A model generated the notes under the pieces. It made no database searches, had not been told where the DNA came from, and saw only the letters and a list, made by a program, of their open reading frames with translations. Position numbers and translations under genes: made by a program. Source: Paucisalibacillus globulus DSM 18846 (GTDB taxonomy: Bacteria > Bacillota > Bacilli > Bacillales > Amphibacillaceae). Taken from it: a stretch of DNA of 64,000 nt. Of the stretch, positions 8,275 through 17,584 are shown one piece after another (the stretch's first letter is position 1; the number at the start of each line of letters is the position of its first letter). The stretch is from assembly GCF_000482485.1 (NCBI RefSeq), contig NZ_KI519438.1, positions 1 through 64,000 on the forward strand, given 5' to 3'.

Positions 8275-8607
8275 TTATTCTTCTACACCTCGAATCGTAG
8301 AGTTTAGGTCCATTATCTCGTGTAATCCGGTTATTTGAAATAAACGCAACACTGTATCTTGTAAATTTACTAATATTAAATTGCATCTATTTTCTTTAGA
8401 TAGCTTTAATGCATTTACAAATACCCCTAAACCTGTGCTATCCATATAATTTACAAGTTCTAAATCAACTTCCAGTATCGTTCCTTGTCTTTTGGTTAGT
8501 GGGAGTAATGCATCCTTTAACTTTGGTGCTGTATAAACATCAATTTCTCCAGATAAACGAACGATAGACTTACTGTTCCCATCCTCTATTTGGATTTTTA
8601 GATTCAT
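8275..8607 (-). CDS. rsbV: RsbV, anti-anti-sigma factor
   Basis: 110-residue STAS-domain protein with the conserved phosphorylatable serine in YMDSTGLGVFV (about residue 57). Unphosphorylated RsbV binds RsbW and frees sigma-B; RsbW kinase and RsbU phosphatase set its state. Start has AGGGGGA upstream. A sigma-B promoter lies before it and a family-A hairpin repeat occupies the leader between promoter and gene, an arrangement I have not seen described. Confidence 0.97.
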   Translation of the reverse strand: MNLKIQIEDGNSKSIVRLSGEIDVYTAPKLKDALLPLTKRQGTILEVDLELVNYMDSTGLGVFVNALKLSKENRCNLILVNLQDTVLRLFQITGLHEIMDLNSTIRGVEE

Positions 8608-8634
8608 AGTTTTCCCCCTAATGCGCCCATATTC

Positions 8635-8720
8635 TTAGAAAAACTCACATTCGCTCAGTCCCAAGCGAATGTGTTAGTTTTTCTATACGTGCGGAAAGTT
8701 TTTTTACTTTCCTAACTACT
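8635..8720 (+). repeat. Family-A two-hairpin repeat, copy A2 in rsbV leader
   Basis: Nearly identical to A1: outer stem AGAAAAACT/AGTTTTTCT, inner CATTCGCT/AGCGAATG, linker CTATACGTGCGG, second stem GGAAAGT/ACTTTCC, tail CTAACTACTAAAA. It lies between the sigma-B promoter and rsbV, so it is transcribed as antisense of this strand into the rsbV 5' leader; on that strand the CATTCGCT hairpin is followed by a U-rich stretch. Confidence 0.9.
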
Positions 8721-8752
8721 AAAAGCCACGTCTTAACCTACGTATTTCTTTT

Positions 8753-8778
8753 GTTCCCGATAATTATAAACGCTAAAC
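8753..8778 (-). promoter_or_regulatory. Sigma-B promoter of rsbV-rsbW-sigB-rsbX
   Basis: Minus-strand GTTTAG (8778-8773), 14-bp spacer, GGGAAC (8758-8753), close to the sigma-B consensus GTTTAA-N12-14-GGGWAW. The -35 contains the rsbU stop codon TAG. B. subtilis has its autoregulatory sigma-B promoter at the same place. Confidence 0.75.
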
Positions 8779-9783
8779 CACTTTTTTTAAGATGATTAAG
8801 GTAAAGTCATCTCTTAATTGGAAATTTTGGATTTTCTCAAAGTATCGATAGACATGGTTGACAATGTCTTGGGCAGGTAGATGCATATATGTTTTGATAA
8901 CTTCCAGTACCTCATCACGTTCAATAAACACATCGCCTTTGCGACATTCAGTTACACCATCCGTTAACAAAATAACCATGTCACCTTTCTCTATGTCTAA
9001 CTCAGATTGCATATAGGTTGTATCCGGATTGACTCCTAACACTAAACCTTTTGCTTCAAACTCTTTGAAACTCTTTGTTTTGTCACTATAAAAAAATCCC
9101 GGCTCATGTCCCGCCGAAGAATAATAGAACTTACCAGTGTCAGGATTATATTGAGCATAGAACATCGTGATGAACATACTTGGGTCAACGTTTCGTTCTA
9201 CCACTCTATTAAGGCTTGCAAGTATAGTGTTCGTAGACATCTCATTTTCAGGAAAGCTATCCATGGCATACTTAATCATAGACATAGATAATGCTGCGGG
9301 GATTCCTTTACCAATAATATCTGCAATAGCAATACTAATAGTCCCATCCTTCCCCTTTACAAAATGGTGATAGTCACCATTCATTTGGTTTGCTGGGACA
9401 CTAATAACGCCAATATCTAATTCATCCATCTTTGGCACTTCTGATTGGAGAAGCATGCTTTGCATTCCAGCAGCAACTTCAATTTCTGATCTTATTCTGA
9501 GTTGTTTTTCCCTAAGTAGTTGATACTCTTGGTGAGCTAGTCCATATGCCATCATAGCCTCTAATAAAAAGTTCATTGTCGGTTGAATTTTATCCGTTAG
9601 CTCTGGGTAGATTTCTAACAGTGCTTGAATATGCATGTTAACTATTTCTTCTGGTGAAATATTATTTTTAATAAAAGATTTAGAGATTTGCTCAGCACCA
9701 TAAAGTGCTCGCTCATCTCTTGTTTCAATATATCCCTTTAATAAATCCGTATAACTTCTAGCATCTAAATCATTTGTACCCAT
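8773..9783 (-). CDS. rsbU: RsbU, PP2C phosphatase activating RsbV
   Basis: 336-residue protein with an N-terminal helical RsbT-binding domain (about 1-85), a linker coil and a C-terminal PP2C/SpoIIE-type phosphatase (about 120-336; VPANQMNGDYHHF, AIADIIGKGIPAAL, LLTDGVTE, RDDFTLIIL). When bound by RsbT it dephosphorylates RsbV, releasing sigma-B in response to environmental stress. GGAGAGG precedes the ATG. Its stop codon is embedded in the sigma-B promoter of the next genes. A 97-bp gap, with a 6-bp GAACTT/AAGTTC hairpin, separates it from rsbT. Confidence 0.97.
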   Translation of the reverse strand: MGTNDLDARSYTDLLKGYIETRDERALYGAEQISKSFIKNNISPEEIVNMHIQALLEIYPELTDKIQPTMNFLLEAMMAYGLAHQEYQLLREKQLRIRSEIEVAAGMQSMLLQSEVPKMDELDIGVISVPANQMNGDYHHFVKGKDGTISIAIADIIGKGIPAALSMSMIKYAMDSFPENEMSTNTILASLNRVVERNVDPSMFITMFYAQYNPDTGKFYYSSAGHEPGFFYSDKTKSFKEFEAKGLVLGVNPDTTYMQSELDIEKGDMVILLTDGVTECRKGDVFIERDEVLEVIKTYMHLPAQDIVNHVYRYFEKIQNFQLRDDFTLIILKKVV

Positions 9784-9880
9784 AAGACGGCCTCTCCTAT
9801 TCTGTTATAAAGAACTTACTATAAAAGTTCAAAAGCTGTTAACCTAGGATGTTATAAGAAGCATTAGATGTTAGAATCAC

Positions 9881-10282
9881 TTATCTAACCCATTTTGTAG
9901 TGACAATTTTAGTACCCTTACCTGTTTCGGATTCTATATCAAATTCATCCATTAATCTTCTAACACCTGGAAGACCAGCACCAAGACCCCCCGATGTTGT
10001 ATATCCATCTTCCATTACTAAACTTAAGTCTTTAATACCTGGACCAGTATCTGTAGCAACTATTGTAATTCCTTTTTTATCTAATGATTCAATTACCTCA
10101 AAATATACTTTGCCTTCACCAGCATATAAATATATATTTCTAGCAAGTTCAGATATCGCCGTTGTGATTCGGGCTTGGTCAACAGTTCCAAAGCCTAACT
10201 GTTTTGCAATTTCACGCCCCATTTGGCGGGCAGCAACAATATCCCACTCTTTATGAATAGTTACACAGGATTGGGAACTCAT
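9881..10282 (-). CDS. rsbT: RsbT, switch kinase of the stressosome
   Basis: 133-residue GHKL-family serine/threonine kinase; ISELARNIYLYAGEG is the N-box and ATDTGPGI plus GGLGAGLPGVRRLMD the nucleotide lid. Under stress it phosphorylates RsbS and RsbR, leaves the stressosome and activates RsbU. It starts 3 bp after the rsbS stop. Confidence 0.97.
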   Translation of the reverse strand: MSSQSCVTIHKEWDIVAARQMGREIAKQLGFGTVDQARITTAISELARNIYLYAGEGKVYFEVIESLDKKGITIVATDTGPGIKDLSLVMEDGYTTSGGLGAGLPGVRRLMDEFDIESETGKGTKIVTTKWVR

Positions 10283-10285
10283 CGA

Positions 10286-10642
10286 CTATTCCCCCAATTC
10301 CTGATGTAGTTTCATTAAGCCTTGTTCTAGATCTAATGCAGTTGGAACATTTCGCATATGAATTCCTAATTCAATTAATGTCATCGCAACCGCTGGCTGA
10401 ATTCCTGTTAAGACAACTTTAGCCCCCATTAGGTCTGACATTGAAACTACATCCCCTAGCACCTTTGCAATAAATGAATCGATTACTTCAACTGAGGTTA
10501 AATCAATTACTACTCCTGTAGCTTCTGTAATATGGATCTGTTTTAATAGATCCTCTTGAAATTGTATTGCCGTCTGATCGTCTAACTCAGTTTGTATGGA
10601 AATCAATAAATAATTATGTAGTTTTAAGATTGGAATTCTCAT
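10286..10642 (-). CDS. rsbS: RsbS, stressosome scaffold (RsbT antagonist)
   Basis: 118-residue single STAS domain. The phosphorylated serine is in [15 protein letters not shown] (about residue 60). RsbS forms the stressosome core with RsbR and sequesters RsbT until phosphorylated. Its start overlaps the end of rsbR by 29 bp, arguing for coupled translation of the two scaffold proteins. Confidence 0.97.
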   Translation of the reverse strand: MRIPILKLHNYLLISIQTELDDQTAIQFQEDLLKQIHITEATGVVIDLTSVEVIDSFIAKVLGDVVSMSDLMGAKVVLTGIQPAVAMTLIELGIHMRNVPTALDLEQGLMKLHQELGE

Positions 10643-11522
10643 TGGTTATTTCACTTCCTTTACCGAATCCTAACAAATCATCCATATTTTGTGATTTGTT
10701 ATCCATTTCTATAATTGATTTATTCGTTATTTCAAGTGCTAGCATAAATCCTTTTTTCAGTGTGCTTTTTGTTGGTAAGTTGGAAAAATTAATACCTAAA
10801 TTAACAATCGTTTGAGCTATTTCGGGACGTATACCTACTAGAATACAACTAGCTCCTAGTAAGCGCACTGCCTCTGTTGCTTGGAATAAGTGGTGCGCCA
10901 CCATCGTATCAACTACTGGTACACCAGTAATATCAATTAAAACAACCTCCGCATTATGGCGCATTACTCCTTCTAATAAGTTTTCCATAATAAACTTTGC
11001 CCGTTCAGTATCAATTGTTCCAATTAACGGCATAATTGTGATATTGTCCATCACTGGTATAAGTGGTGCGGATAATTCTTGTAATGCAATTCGTTGCAGG
11101 GAAACAACCTGTTCCCAGCTCACAGAGTATTCATTAACTAACTGCCTAATGATTGGCTCTACCCAGGAATCCACACTGCTGATAATCTCAGAGACAAACC
11201 CTCCATCACTTTGCTCTAATTTAGTCAGAATGGTATTGACGGTAACCTTTCTAAAAACTAATAAGCCATCAGTAATATAACTTAATGGCCATCCTAATTG
11301 AATAATTCGGTCGGAAAAGTCTTTTATTACTTTTGTAGAACCGTTTCCTCTGATACTATGAAAAATAACATTTAAAAATTCTTGGTTATTATTATCATAT
11401 AATTCGGCTGAAATTTCTTCTGTGTAGTTTACGCTTTTTAACTGATTAATTTCTTTCAGCCACTCTTGTGTTATTTCATCACTATTTTCGATAGCAATAC
11501 TTCGTAAATCCTTATTCATCAT
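10614..11522 (-). CDS. rsbR: RsbR, stressosome sensor co-antagonist
   Basis: 302-residue protein with an N-terminal non-heme globin-like sensor domain (about 1-140) and a C-terminal STAS domain. The two threonines phosphorylated by RsbT in B. subtilis (T171 and T205) correspond to the regions around [10 protein letters not shown] and [11 protein letters not shown]. The C-terminus runs about 30 residues past the STAS domain. It is the first gene of the eight-gene rsbRSTUVW-sigB-rsbX operon; GGAGG precedes ATGATG. A TATACA-17-TATAAT promoter-like pair lies just upstream. Confidence 0.95.
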   Translation of the reverse strand: MMNKDLRSIAIENSDEITQEWLKEINQLKSVNYTEEISAELYDNNNQEFLNVIFHSIRGNGSTKVIKDFSDRIIQLGWPLSYITDGLLVFRKVTVNTILTKLEQSDGGFVSEIISSVDSWVEPIIRQLVNEYSVSWEQVVSLQRIALQELSAPLIPVMDNITIMPLIGTIDTERAKFIMENLLEGVMRHNAEVVLIDITGVPVVDTMVAHHLFQATEAVRLLGASCILVGIRPEIAQTIVNLGINFSNLPTKSTLKKGFMLALEITNKSIIEMDNKSQNMDDLLGFGKGSEITNENSNLKTT

Positions 11523-12192
11523 CGAAAAACCTCCGATTAAAAAATATTATAAATATTGTCACATGATATGTATATTATTGCAAACAAATTCTATTTCGAT
11601 GATGTTGCGGTTTTGAACCATATCAGTGGGTGACTTCATAGTTATCGTTTAACTTTATAATTGACTATGATGATATTACCCTTTGTTTGCTTAGTTGAGT
11701 AGGATTGCACCTTGTTCTATATGGTCTTAAATTGTGGAGGATTTTTTCTTAAAAAACTGAATGTATGAATCAGAAAGATATTTAAGGGAGGCTTGAACGG
11801 CAATACTGCCTACTTCTCTTAAACTCTAATTCTTTCTTTAGTAGAGGGGTGCACTTGTTGTAGGTTAAACCTTTACCACTTCTGTTATAGGTATCATTCT
11901 ACCTTATCAAGAAGTGATTGGATACGAATCGGGAACAACCCATCGTTTTGTTAATTGGGTGGATTAGTCTTTATTTGGGTAGAGGCAGAATTTATAATCC
12001 TTTATACTATACTACATTTTCATCTCTATTCTTCCTTTATTATCCAACCAAAACGTAGATACCTGCTCGCACTATTTAAATGTAGGATGTAGTTGGGAAG
12101 ATTAGTATTTGGAGGATTGATATAAAATTAATCGGTCGAACAATTAAGATGGCCCATATTCCATGAGGATGAGGTCTTATGGCCTTTAAAGA
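11523..12192. other. Long intergenic region without recognisable gene
   Basis: About 670 bp between rsbR and the NdoA terminator region. Except for the likely rsbR promoter at its left end I see no open frame of useful length, no tRNA, and no strong hairpin. In B. subtilis the ndoA-rsbR interval is short, so this is extra sequence: a decayed gene or insertion is possible, but I could not identify one. Confidence 0.6.
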
Positions 12193-12280
12193 TTAGAAAA
12201 ACTCGCATTCGCTCAGTCCCAAGCGAATGTATTAGTTTTTTCTTATGTCGGCGGAAAGTTTTTTACACTTTCCTAACTAC
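12193..12280 (+). repeat. Family-A two-hairpin repeat, copy A3
   Basis: TTAGAAAAACTCGCATTCGC start, inner stem CATTCGCT/AGCGAATG, variant linker CTTATGTCGGCGG, second stem GGAAAGT/ACTTTCC, tail CTAACTACTAAAA. Lies just downstream of the ndoA terminator. Confidence 0.9.
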
Positions 12281-12281
12281 T

Positions 12282-12316
12282 AAAAAAACTCATAGCTTAG
12301 TTGTAAACTATGAGTT
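12282..12316 (-). terminator. Terminator after ndoA
   Basis: Minus-strand stem AACTCATAG/CTATGAGTT with a run of seven T, immediately after the ndoA stop codon. Confidence 0.85.
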
Positions 12317-12317
12317 C

Positions 12318-12677
12318 TTAATGTCCATACATGTCCTTAAGCCCAAGACTTATTTCAAGTGCATGATTTATTTTTTGCATCATGGCATCATCTAACTTTG
12401 TAATTTTATCTGTTAGTCGCTGTTTATCTAGTGTTCGTATCTGTTCCAACAGAATAACAGAATCTCTGTCGAACCCATATCGTTTAGCATCTATCTCTAC
12501 GTGAGTAGGTAACTTTGCTTTTTGGATTTGGGCGGTGATTGCAGCAACAATAACAGTTGGGCTGAATCGATTCCCAATATCATTTTGGAGTATCAATACT
12601 GGACGAACGCCCCCTTGTTCTGAGCCGACCACAGGGGATAAGTCAGCGAAATACACTTCGCCTCTTTGAACAATCAA
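12318..12677 (-). CDS. ndoA: NdoA (EndoA/MazF) mRNA endoribonuclease toxin
   Basis: 119-residue PemK/MazF-family toxin; the N-terminus [20 protein letters not shown] and [15 protein letters not shown] are characteristic, close to B. subtilis EndoA, which cleaves single-stranded RNA at UACAU. Begins at a TTG 3 bp after the antitoxin stop, so the pair is co-expressed with the antitoxin first. This chromosomal pair normally sits just upstream of rsbR in Bacillaceae; here a 670-bp spacer and a repeat intervene. Confidence 0.95.
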   Translation of the reverse strand: MIVQRGEVYFADLSPVVGSEQGGVRPVLILQNDIGNRFSPTVIVAAITAQIQKAKLPTHVEIDAKRYGFDRDSVILLEQIRTLDKQRLTDKITKLDDAMMQKINHALEISLGLKDMYGH

Positions 12678-12680
12678 ATT

Positions 12681-12965
12681 CTACACCCCGATCACAGAGC
12701 GTTCCAGAGTAATTTCAGCCTCCTCTTCAGCCTGAAATGCTTCTGAAGCAATAGAGAGATTGATTCTTGCCATTTCTTGATAGCCTTTTTGCATGGATTT
12801 ATAAAAGTTTTGGATATACTCTTCTTTTTTAGATTCTAGATAAGTCCTAGTTGCTTGACAAATGATGTCACTTAGATCCTTGTTCTCTTTTTTCACTAAT
12901 CCATCCACCTCATTTAGTAGGTTTTTCGGTAGCCGCACCATAACTTCTTGTAAGCTCTCTGACAA
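12681..12965 (-). CDS. ndoAI: NdoAI (EndoAI/MazE-type) antitoxin
   Basis: About 94-residue ribbon-helix-helix antitoxin (MVRLPKNLLNEVDGLV at the DNA-binding strand) with an acidic C-terminal tail that inhibits the toxin. The frame opens at a TTG at 12971, but the TTG at 12965 (MSESLQE) has GGAGGTG at proper spacing and matches the MSES start of the B. subtilis protein. Located between alr and ndoA, the usual place. Confidence 0.92.
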   Translation of the reverse strand: MSESLQEVMVRLPKNLLNEVDGLVKKENKDLSDIICQATRTYLESKKEEYIQNFYKSMQKGYQEMARINLSIASEAFQAEEEAEITLERSVIGV

Positions 12966-13118
12966 AATCAAGCACCTCCGCCAACTGCTGAACGATCGTT
13001 ACTATTTCTACATTTTATCAAATTTAATAATACCATTGTCTAACTGTAATTGCAAAGGCTTATCAGTACTTCCCATGAAAAATATTAGTCAATTAGTCCA
13101 GTACTATGATTATTGTCG

Positions 13119-14261
13119 TCAATCAGACTGTTTCTTTCCACTTTCTACATATATCCTTGGTACTCTTTCATTAATCATACAAGGTATTTCATAATTAATG
13201 GTGTCCAAGTATTCTGCCACTTCATCCATTTCAATTACAGTGTTCCCTTGCTCACCAATTAACACTACTTCCGTACCAGTCTCATATGCTTCATCTAATC
13301 TAATCATCATTTGATCCATGCAAACCCGGCCAACTATTGGCATTCTCCTACCATTTACCAGTACACTCATTCCTTGTAGTTTTCTGCTCCACCCATCTCC
13401 ATATCCAATCGGAATCGTCCCAATCCATTCGTCCTTCTCTGCAACATAAGTTCTTCCATAGCTAACAGATTCACCTTTTGTAATTCTTTTAACATGAATC
13501 AATCGACTATGTAATGAGAATACAGGTTTTAAGTCTACACTATTTTCCTGTCTTACATCTTTTGAAGGATACAACCCATACATGGATATGCCAAATCTAA
13601 TGTAATTATGCATGCTTTCTGGAAAACGTAAGGAAGCAGCACTATTGCCAACATGAACAATGACCTCTTCCTTACTTTGCTTTTTAAAAACATAAAGCAA
13701 TTCTTCCAATCTTTCCGTTTGCTCATAATAAAAGTCTAGTTCTTTAGCGTCAGCGGTTGCAAAATGTGTAAAAATACCGGTTATACGGATATTCTTATTG
13801 TTAGCTATTTCCCTTATTAGATTTAATAATTCATCTTTAGATTGTACACCTATTCTATTCATTCCTGTATCTAACTTTATATGAATATTTACGGGTTTCA
13901 CAAGTTGATATTCGCCTAATTCCTCCAGCCAATCCCTTTGAAAAACAGTTAAAGTGATGTTATTCTCCGCTGCTAGAAGTGCATATTTTGCCGGAACAAA
14001 GCCCAACACAAGGATAGGAGCTGTAATGGATGCTTCTCTGAGAATCATAGCTTCCTCTAATATGGCTACCGCTAATGCATTTGCTCCCGATTCAAGTGCC
14101 TTTTTGGCAATTGGTACCAATCCGTGTCCATAAGCATTTGCTTTTACGACTGCAATGATACCTGTTTCCTGTGGTAGCTTTTCCTTTATTTGCGTAATAT
14201 TATACTTGATTGCATCTAGATTTATTTCAGCCCATGTTTCTCGGTACATTTCACCTACCAC
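13119..14261 (-). CDS. alr: Alanine racemase
   Basis: PLP-dependent racemase making D-alanine for peptidoglycan. The lysine that binds PLP is in AVVKANAYGHG (residue about 38), the catalytic tyrosine on the other face in ISMYGLYPS/YGRTYVA region, with RVCMDQMMIRL near the C-terminus. I choose the GTG at 14261 (AAAGGAG, 8-bp spacing); the frame opens at a TTG at 14279 with no ribosome site. Upstream of ndoAI as in B. subtilis. A family-B element now separates it from the lipoprotein gene that precedes it. Confidence 0.95.
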   Translation of the reverse strand: MVGEMYRETWAEINLDAIKYNITQIKEKLPQETGIIAVVKANAYGHGLVPIAKKALESGANALAVAILEEAMILREASITAPILVLGFVPAKYALLAAENNITLTVFQRDWLEELGEYQLVKPVNIHIKLDTGMNRIGVQSKDELLNLIREIANNKNIRITGIFTHFATADAKELDFYYEQTERLEELLYVFKKQSKEEVIVHVGNSAASLRFPESMHNYIRFGISMYGLYPSKDVRQENSVDLKPVFSLHSRLIHVKRITKGESVSYGRTYVAEKDEWIGTIPIGYGDGWSRKLQGMSVLVNGRRMPIVGRVCMDQMMIRLDEAYETGTEVVLIGEQGNTVIEMDEVAEYLDTINYEIPCMINERVPRIYVESGKKQSD

Positions 14262-14400
14262 AAGTATTACTCCTTTCAACCTTCTTCTTTATTTTAAAAA
14301 CTTACTCTCCGGCCCTATCCACGGGCAGAATACAGTACATATTTATCAAAACACTGTCTTCATAGTAATTACTGCCTTCTATTTTTACTATTGATAGAAA

Positions 14401-14820
14401 ATGTGCGGTAACTTAACTTAGGATTTTGAGTTGAGCATCTAACTCCGCTCCGGAAATACACTCCGCTTTCCGCGGGCGGCTGGTGAGCCTCCTCGTGCTA
14501 CGCACTGTGGGGTCTCACCTATGCCTATCCTCCCGCAGGAGTCTCCGTGTATTTCCTACGCTGGTAGTGAAATAGAATTTTTGTACGTAATTACTGAAAA
14601 AATATGTTACAAACAATCCATAAATTGGAAACTCCAACTAGCGCAGGCAGAATACGGAGACTCCTGCGGGAACAGCACGTGTCCGAAGACCCCGCAGCGG
14701 TGGTTTTTCCGCGAGGAGGCTGAGGCCGTGCCCGCGGAAAGCGGAGTATTCTGCCGGAGCGGTATTATAGCACTCGATCCATAAAAACTGGGTAGGAATT
14801 AAAAGTAGTTACCGCACAGT
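14401..14820. mobile_element. Family-B MITE-like element, copy B1
   Basis: About 420 bp bounded by TGTGCGGTAACT at the left and its complement AGTTACCGCACA at the right. Inside are two GC-rich arms of about 120 bp (14445-14564 and 14640-14762) that are inverted copies of each other (shared blocks CGGAGACTCCTGCGGGA, CGAGGAGGCT, CCCGCGGAAAGCGGAGT), separated by an AT-rich centre. No transposase. Best-preserved terminal repeats of the three copies. Confidence 0.85.
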
Positions 14821-14916
14821 TTATCCAAATTATGCATCTACACCCATCATCTAAAACTGCCTATTAAATTTCGTATCTTTTAAAATAACAGATCCAGTAG
14901 TAATACTCTTATTATA

Positions 14917-14950
14917 AAACAAAAAGCAGACTCTTATCTATGAGCCTGCC
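14917..14950 (-). terminator. Terminator after the YdcC-type lipoprotein gene
   Basis: Minus-strand stem GCAGGCTC/GAGTCTGC (one G-T pair) followed by TTTTTG. Confidence 0.8.
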
Positions 14951-14963
14951 CAATTTTTTGGGT

Positions 14964-15986
14964 TTATTTTACTTCCTGTCCCTGAACAGATTGTGCGACT
15001 TCGATTAATTCTTCTTTTGTTAATTCATCACTTGCCAAGTAGAAGTTCATGCCATTGTAATCCCACTCAACAGTATTCTCAGACAATGCCCCTACTGCAC
15101 CAAATCCGAGATTAACGATATCACCACTTACCTCGACTGGGGAAGATAACGTCTCTACTACATTCTTTTTCTCTTGTACAAGGGTGAAATTCTTTTCACC
15201 AGTAAAAGTAGAAATAATTCGTTTACCATTTTCTAAATCCACTTCCAAACGGTCTGTTAATTCAGCACCAATCGTTTGAATCGGTACCATAACTTGTAAT
15301 TCCTCTGTTACACCGTCACCGGAAGTAGGTACGTCCTCTGGAGTTGCACTTGCCATATTCTGGTCAATTTCAAAATCCGTATCTTTAAAGCTAGGGTCTA
15401 ACTCAAAACTATTAAATTTCACTTCAACAACGGTATTTCCGTCCGTATCGAGTATTTTCACTAAGGTAGGTGTGTAGTTTTCTTTATCAAAATAAATTTC
15501 CTGGAATGGCAAACTGTTATTCGTTTGATAATTTGTTTTTGCTTTAAAGATGTAATGCTTCTCATCTGTGGTGAATTTCACTTCTTCATCTCCAGAAATA
15601 TCTTCTACAAGTGATTGAAATAGATATGGTTGACTACTATTTTCTGGCCATTCTGATTGAAATTTAAAGCTCTTCTTTAATTCTGGCGTTAAAACAAAAA
15701 CACCATCCTTGTTTTTAAGAATAATCTGTCCACCTTTATCATCATTATTACTAGAAAGTGATACTCGATAGAAGTCTTCTTTTTTATGCCATACATCAAT
15801 TTTGAACAGTTGTTCTTCTTGGCCTGTCTTCATTTTCATTTCAACATTTGCTTTGTAGCCACTTAAATCCTCTACATTTTCTCCGAGCTTTTTAACTACA
15901 TCTTCCTGTGATTTTTCACCACATGCTGCTAATACTAACACGATACCAAATACAAATATCATCCATATACGTGATTTTTTTATCAT
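14964..15986 (-). CDS. LolA-like outer-surface lipoprotein (YdcC family)
   Basis: About 340-residue lipoprotein with signal peptide and lipobox LVLAAC, so anchored to the outer face of the membrane. The rest resembles the LolA/sigma-E-regulator fold of B. subtilis YdcC, between acpS and alr there too. Two related halves of beta-rich sequence, the second starting near residue 220 (ELQVMVPIQTIG). Start chosen at 15986 (MIKKSR) with GGGAG at 8 bp; the frame opens at 16025. Function not established; a role in envelope lipid or stress handling is only suggested by the fold. Confidence 0.85.
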   Translation of the reverse strand: MIKKSRIWMIFVFGIVLVLAACGEKSQEDVVKKLGENVEDLSGYKANVEMKMKTGQEEQLFKIDVWHKKEDFYRVSLSSNNDDKGGQIILKNKDGVFVLTPELKKSFKFQSEWPENSSQPYLFQSLVEDISGDEEVKFTTDEKHYIFKAKTNYQTNNSLPFQEIYFDKENYTPTLVKILDTDGNTVVEVKFNSFELDPSFKDTDFEIDQNMASATPEDVPTSGDGVTEELQVMVPIQTIGAELTDRLEVDLENGKRIISTFTGEKNFTLVQEKKNVVETLSSPVEVSGDIVNLGFGAVGALSENTVEWDYNGMNFYLASDELTKEELIEVAQSVQGQEVK

Positions 15987-16308
15987 GGACATATCTCCCT
16001 TGTCTAAAATTACCAACCTAACCAATTAGGTTTTACGATTTATACAAAGGGAACTTTACCGAAAGAATTGACATAGACCATTTTCGCCAACTATAAGACA
16101 ATTAAATCACCCGTTATATTCCACCCTCTCCTTTATTTTCTGCTTTTTTTGTAATTTTTCCTTCATCATTACTGTCTTATTGGTTCATGGCCCTTGATGT
16201 AATTCTTTTTTGCGGTGAAATAACTATAGCTTGTTCCCTCCTGCCCGCAATAAAAATATATGAGACAACCTTGTTATTTATGCAGAAGATAAGCTATTAA
16301 CTATTATT

Positions 16309-16662
16309 TTAGATTTCCAGAACTACTTGTGCGACTGCATATTCTCTACTATGGGTAATGGAGACAAAAATATTCATTTTTTCCTTTACTGCAGCCTCAA
16401 TAAAGGGTGCACCATTTTCGTCATTCAAAATACTAATATCAAGAAAACTTAAACTTCCAATTCCCGTTCCCATTGCTTTAGCAAAAGCTTCCTTAGCAGC
16501 AAATCTCCCTGCTACAAATTCTACTTTTCTAGTTTCGCTCTGTAATAACGTAAAGCTCTGTTTTTCTTTCATTGTTAAAATACGGTCAATGAACCGACTA
16601 TTTTTCATACTTTTTCTTATTCTATCCAACTCAATAATATCAATTCCAATTCCTATAATCAT
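16309..16662 (-). CDS. acpS: Holo-[acyl-carrier-protein] synthase
   Basis: 117-residue 4'-phosphopantetheinyl transferase that activates ACP with coenzyme A. IGIGIDIIELDRIR holds the metal-binding aspartate and FAAKEAFAKAMGTGI the conserved KEA motif; SITHSREYAVA is the C-terminal signature. GGAGA ribosome site. Divergent from the rhomboid gene; 320 bp upstream of the lipoprotein start, with no gene in between. Confidence 0.97.
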   Translation of the reverse strand: MIIGIGIDIIELDRIRKSMKNSRFIDRILTMKEKQSFTLLQSETRKVEFVAGRFAAKEAFAKAMGTGIGSLSFLDISILNDENGAPFIEAAVKEKMNIFVSITHSREYAVAQVVLEI

Positions 16663-16805
16663 TCTGATTTTCTCCTAACATGGTATCTTTAACTTGAATT
16701 ATTTTAAATGATTTTTATATTATAGTAATCTGATAATGTATATACTGTTATAATAACCAAACTACTGTATGGAAGATATCCCCCAATAGAAAGAAGGGAA
16801 ATAAA

Positions 16806-17570
16806 ATGTTTATTCGTAATGAAAGAAGTATTAAAGAATTTATTTACTTTTATCCCGTTGTATCAACAATTGTCATCGTTCACATAGCTATCTGGTTTTT
16901 ACATGATGTGTTACCAATTGGGGTAATTGACCGATTATATGATTTAGGTGTCGGGCGGCATTTTGAAATTCATAACGGAGAATATTGGCGATTTGTGACA
17001 CCAATTATTTTACATGGCGGATTAACACATATGTTGTTTAACTCTTTTTCGTTAGTGCTCTTTGGTCCCGCCTTAGAAAAGATGCTAGGAAAGTTTAAGT
17101 TTATCCTCGCCTATTTTGGTGCAGGAATCCTAGCAAACATCGCAACATTTTTCATCCATCCATCATTTGGGTTTGCACATGTTGGTGCCTCTGGCTCGAT
17201 TTTTGGGTTATTTGGGATCTATGTATTTATGGTTGTTTTTCGTAAGCAATTAATTGATGCGGGGAGCGCCCATATTATTAAGGTTATCCTGATCATCGGC
17301 TTTATCATGTCTTTCATTAATCCTGGGATTAACATCTTTGCCCATGTACTTGGGTTTATAGCAGGCTTTTTAATTGCCCCTTTAGTAATTGGGAATGCTC
17401 GTCCATATTATCCAGGCAATTATCAGCGTTCTTATCAGGATGACGGGGAGATCCGCTTTGATCCTAACCGTTGGAAGAAAAGAAAATTCACTAGAAAAGT
17501 GAAGCTAAACCCACTTTGGATCATCATTATTATACTTGTAGCAATTGGTCTTTTTAATTACTTATTTTAA
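16806..17570 (+). CDS. Rhomboid family intramembrane protein
   Basis: 254 residues with six predicted membrane segments. The catalytic serine motif is GASGSIFGLFG (about residue 131) and the partner histidine is in FAHVLGFIAG (about 181); HGGLTHMLFNSFS carries the conserved histidine-asparagine of rhomboid proteases. Therefore likely an active intramembrane serine protease with unknown substrate. B. subtilis ydcA holds the same position next to acpS. The C-terminus is basic and ends with one more membrane helix. Confidence 0.92.
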   Translation: MFIRNERSIKEFIYFYPVVSTIVIVHIAIWFLHDVLPIGVIDRLYDLGVGRHFEIHNGEYWRFVTPIILHGGLTHMLFNSFSLVLFGPALEKMLGKFKFILAYFGAGILANIATFFIHPSFGFAHVGASGSIFGLFGIYVFMVVFRKQLIDAGSAHIIKVILIIGFIMSFINPGINIFAHVLGFIAGFLIAPLVIGNARPYYPGNYQRSYQDDGEIRFDPNRWKKRKFTRKVKLNPLWIIIIILVAIGLFNYLF

Positions 17571-17584
17571 TACGAGAGAGGGTA

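Noticed and set aside
14521-14784. 87-residue frame in family-B copy B1
   Set aside because: Encoded by the repeat arms; the same peptide segment (NSTCPKTPQR, REEAEAVPAESGVF) recurs in B3. It follows DNA structure, with no ribosome site.
16026-16308. Hidden gene or riboswitch between acpS and the lipoprotein gene
   Set aside because: No open frame, conserved hairpin or recognisable RNA motif seen in these 283 bp.
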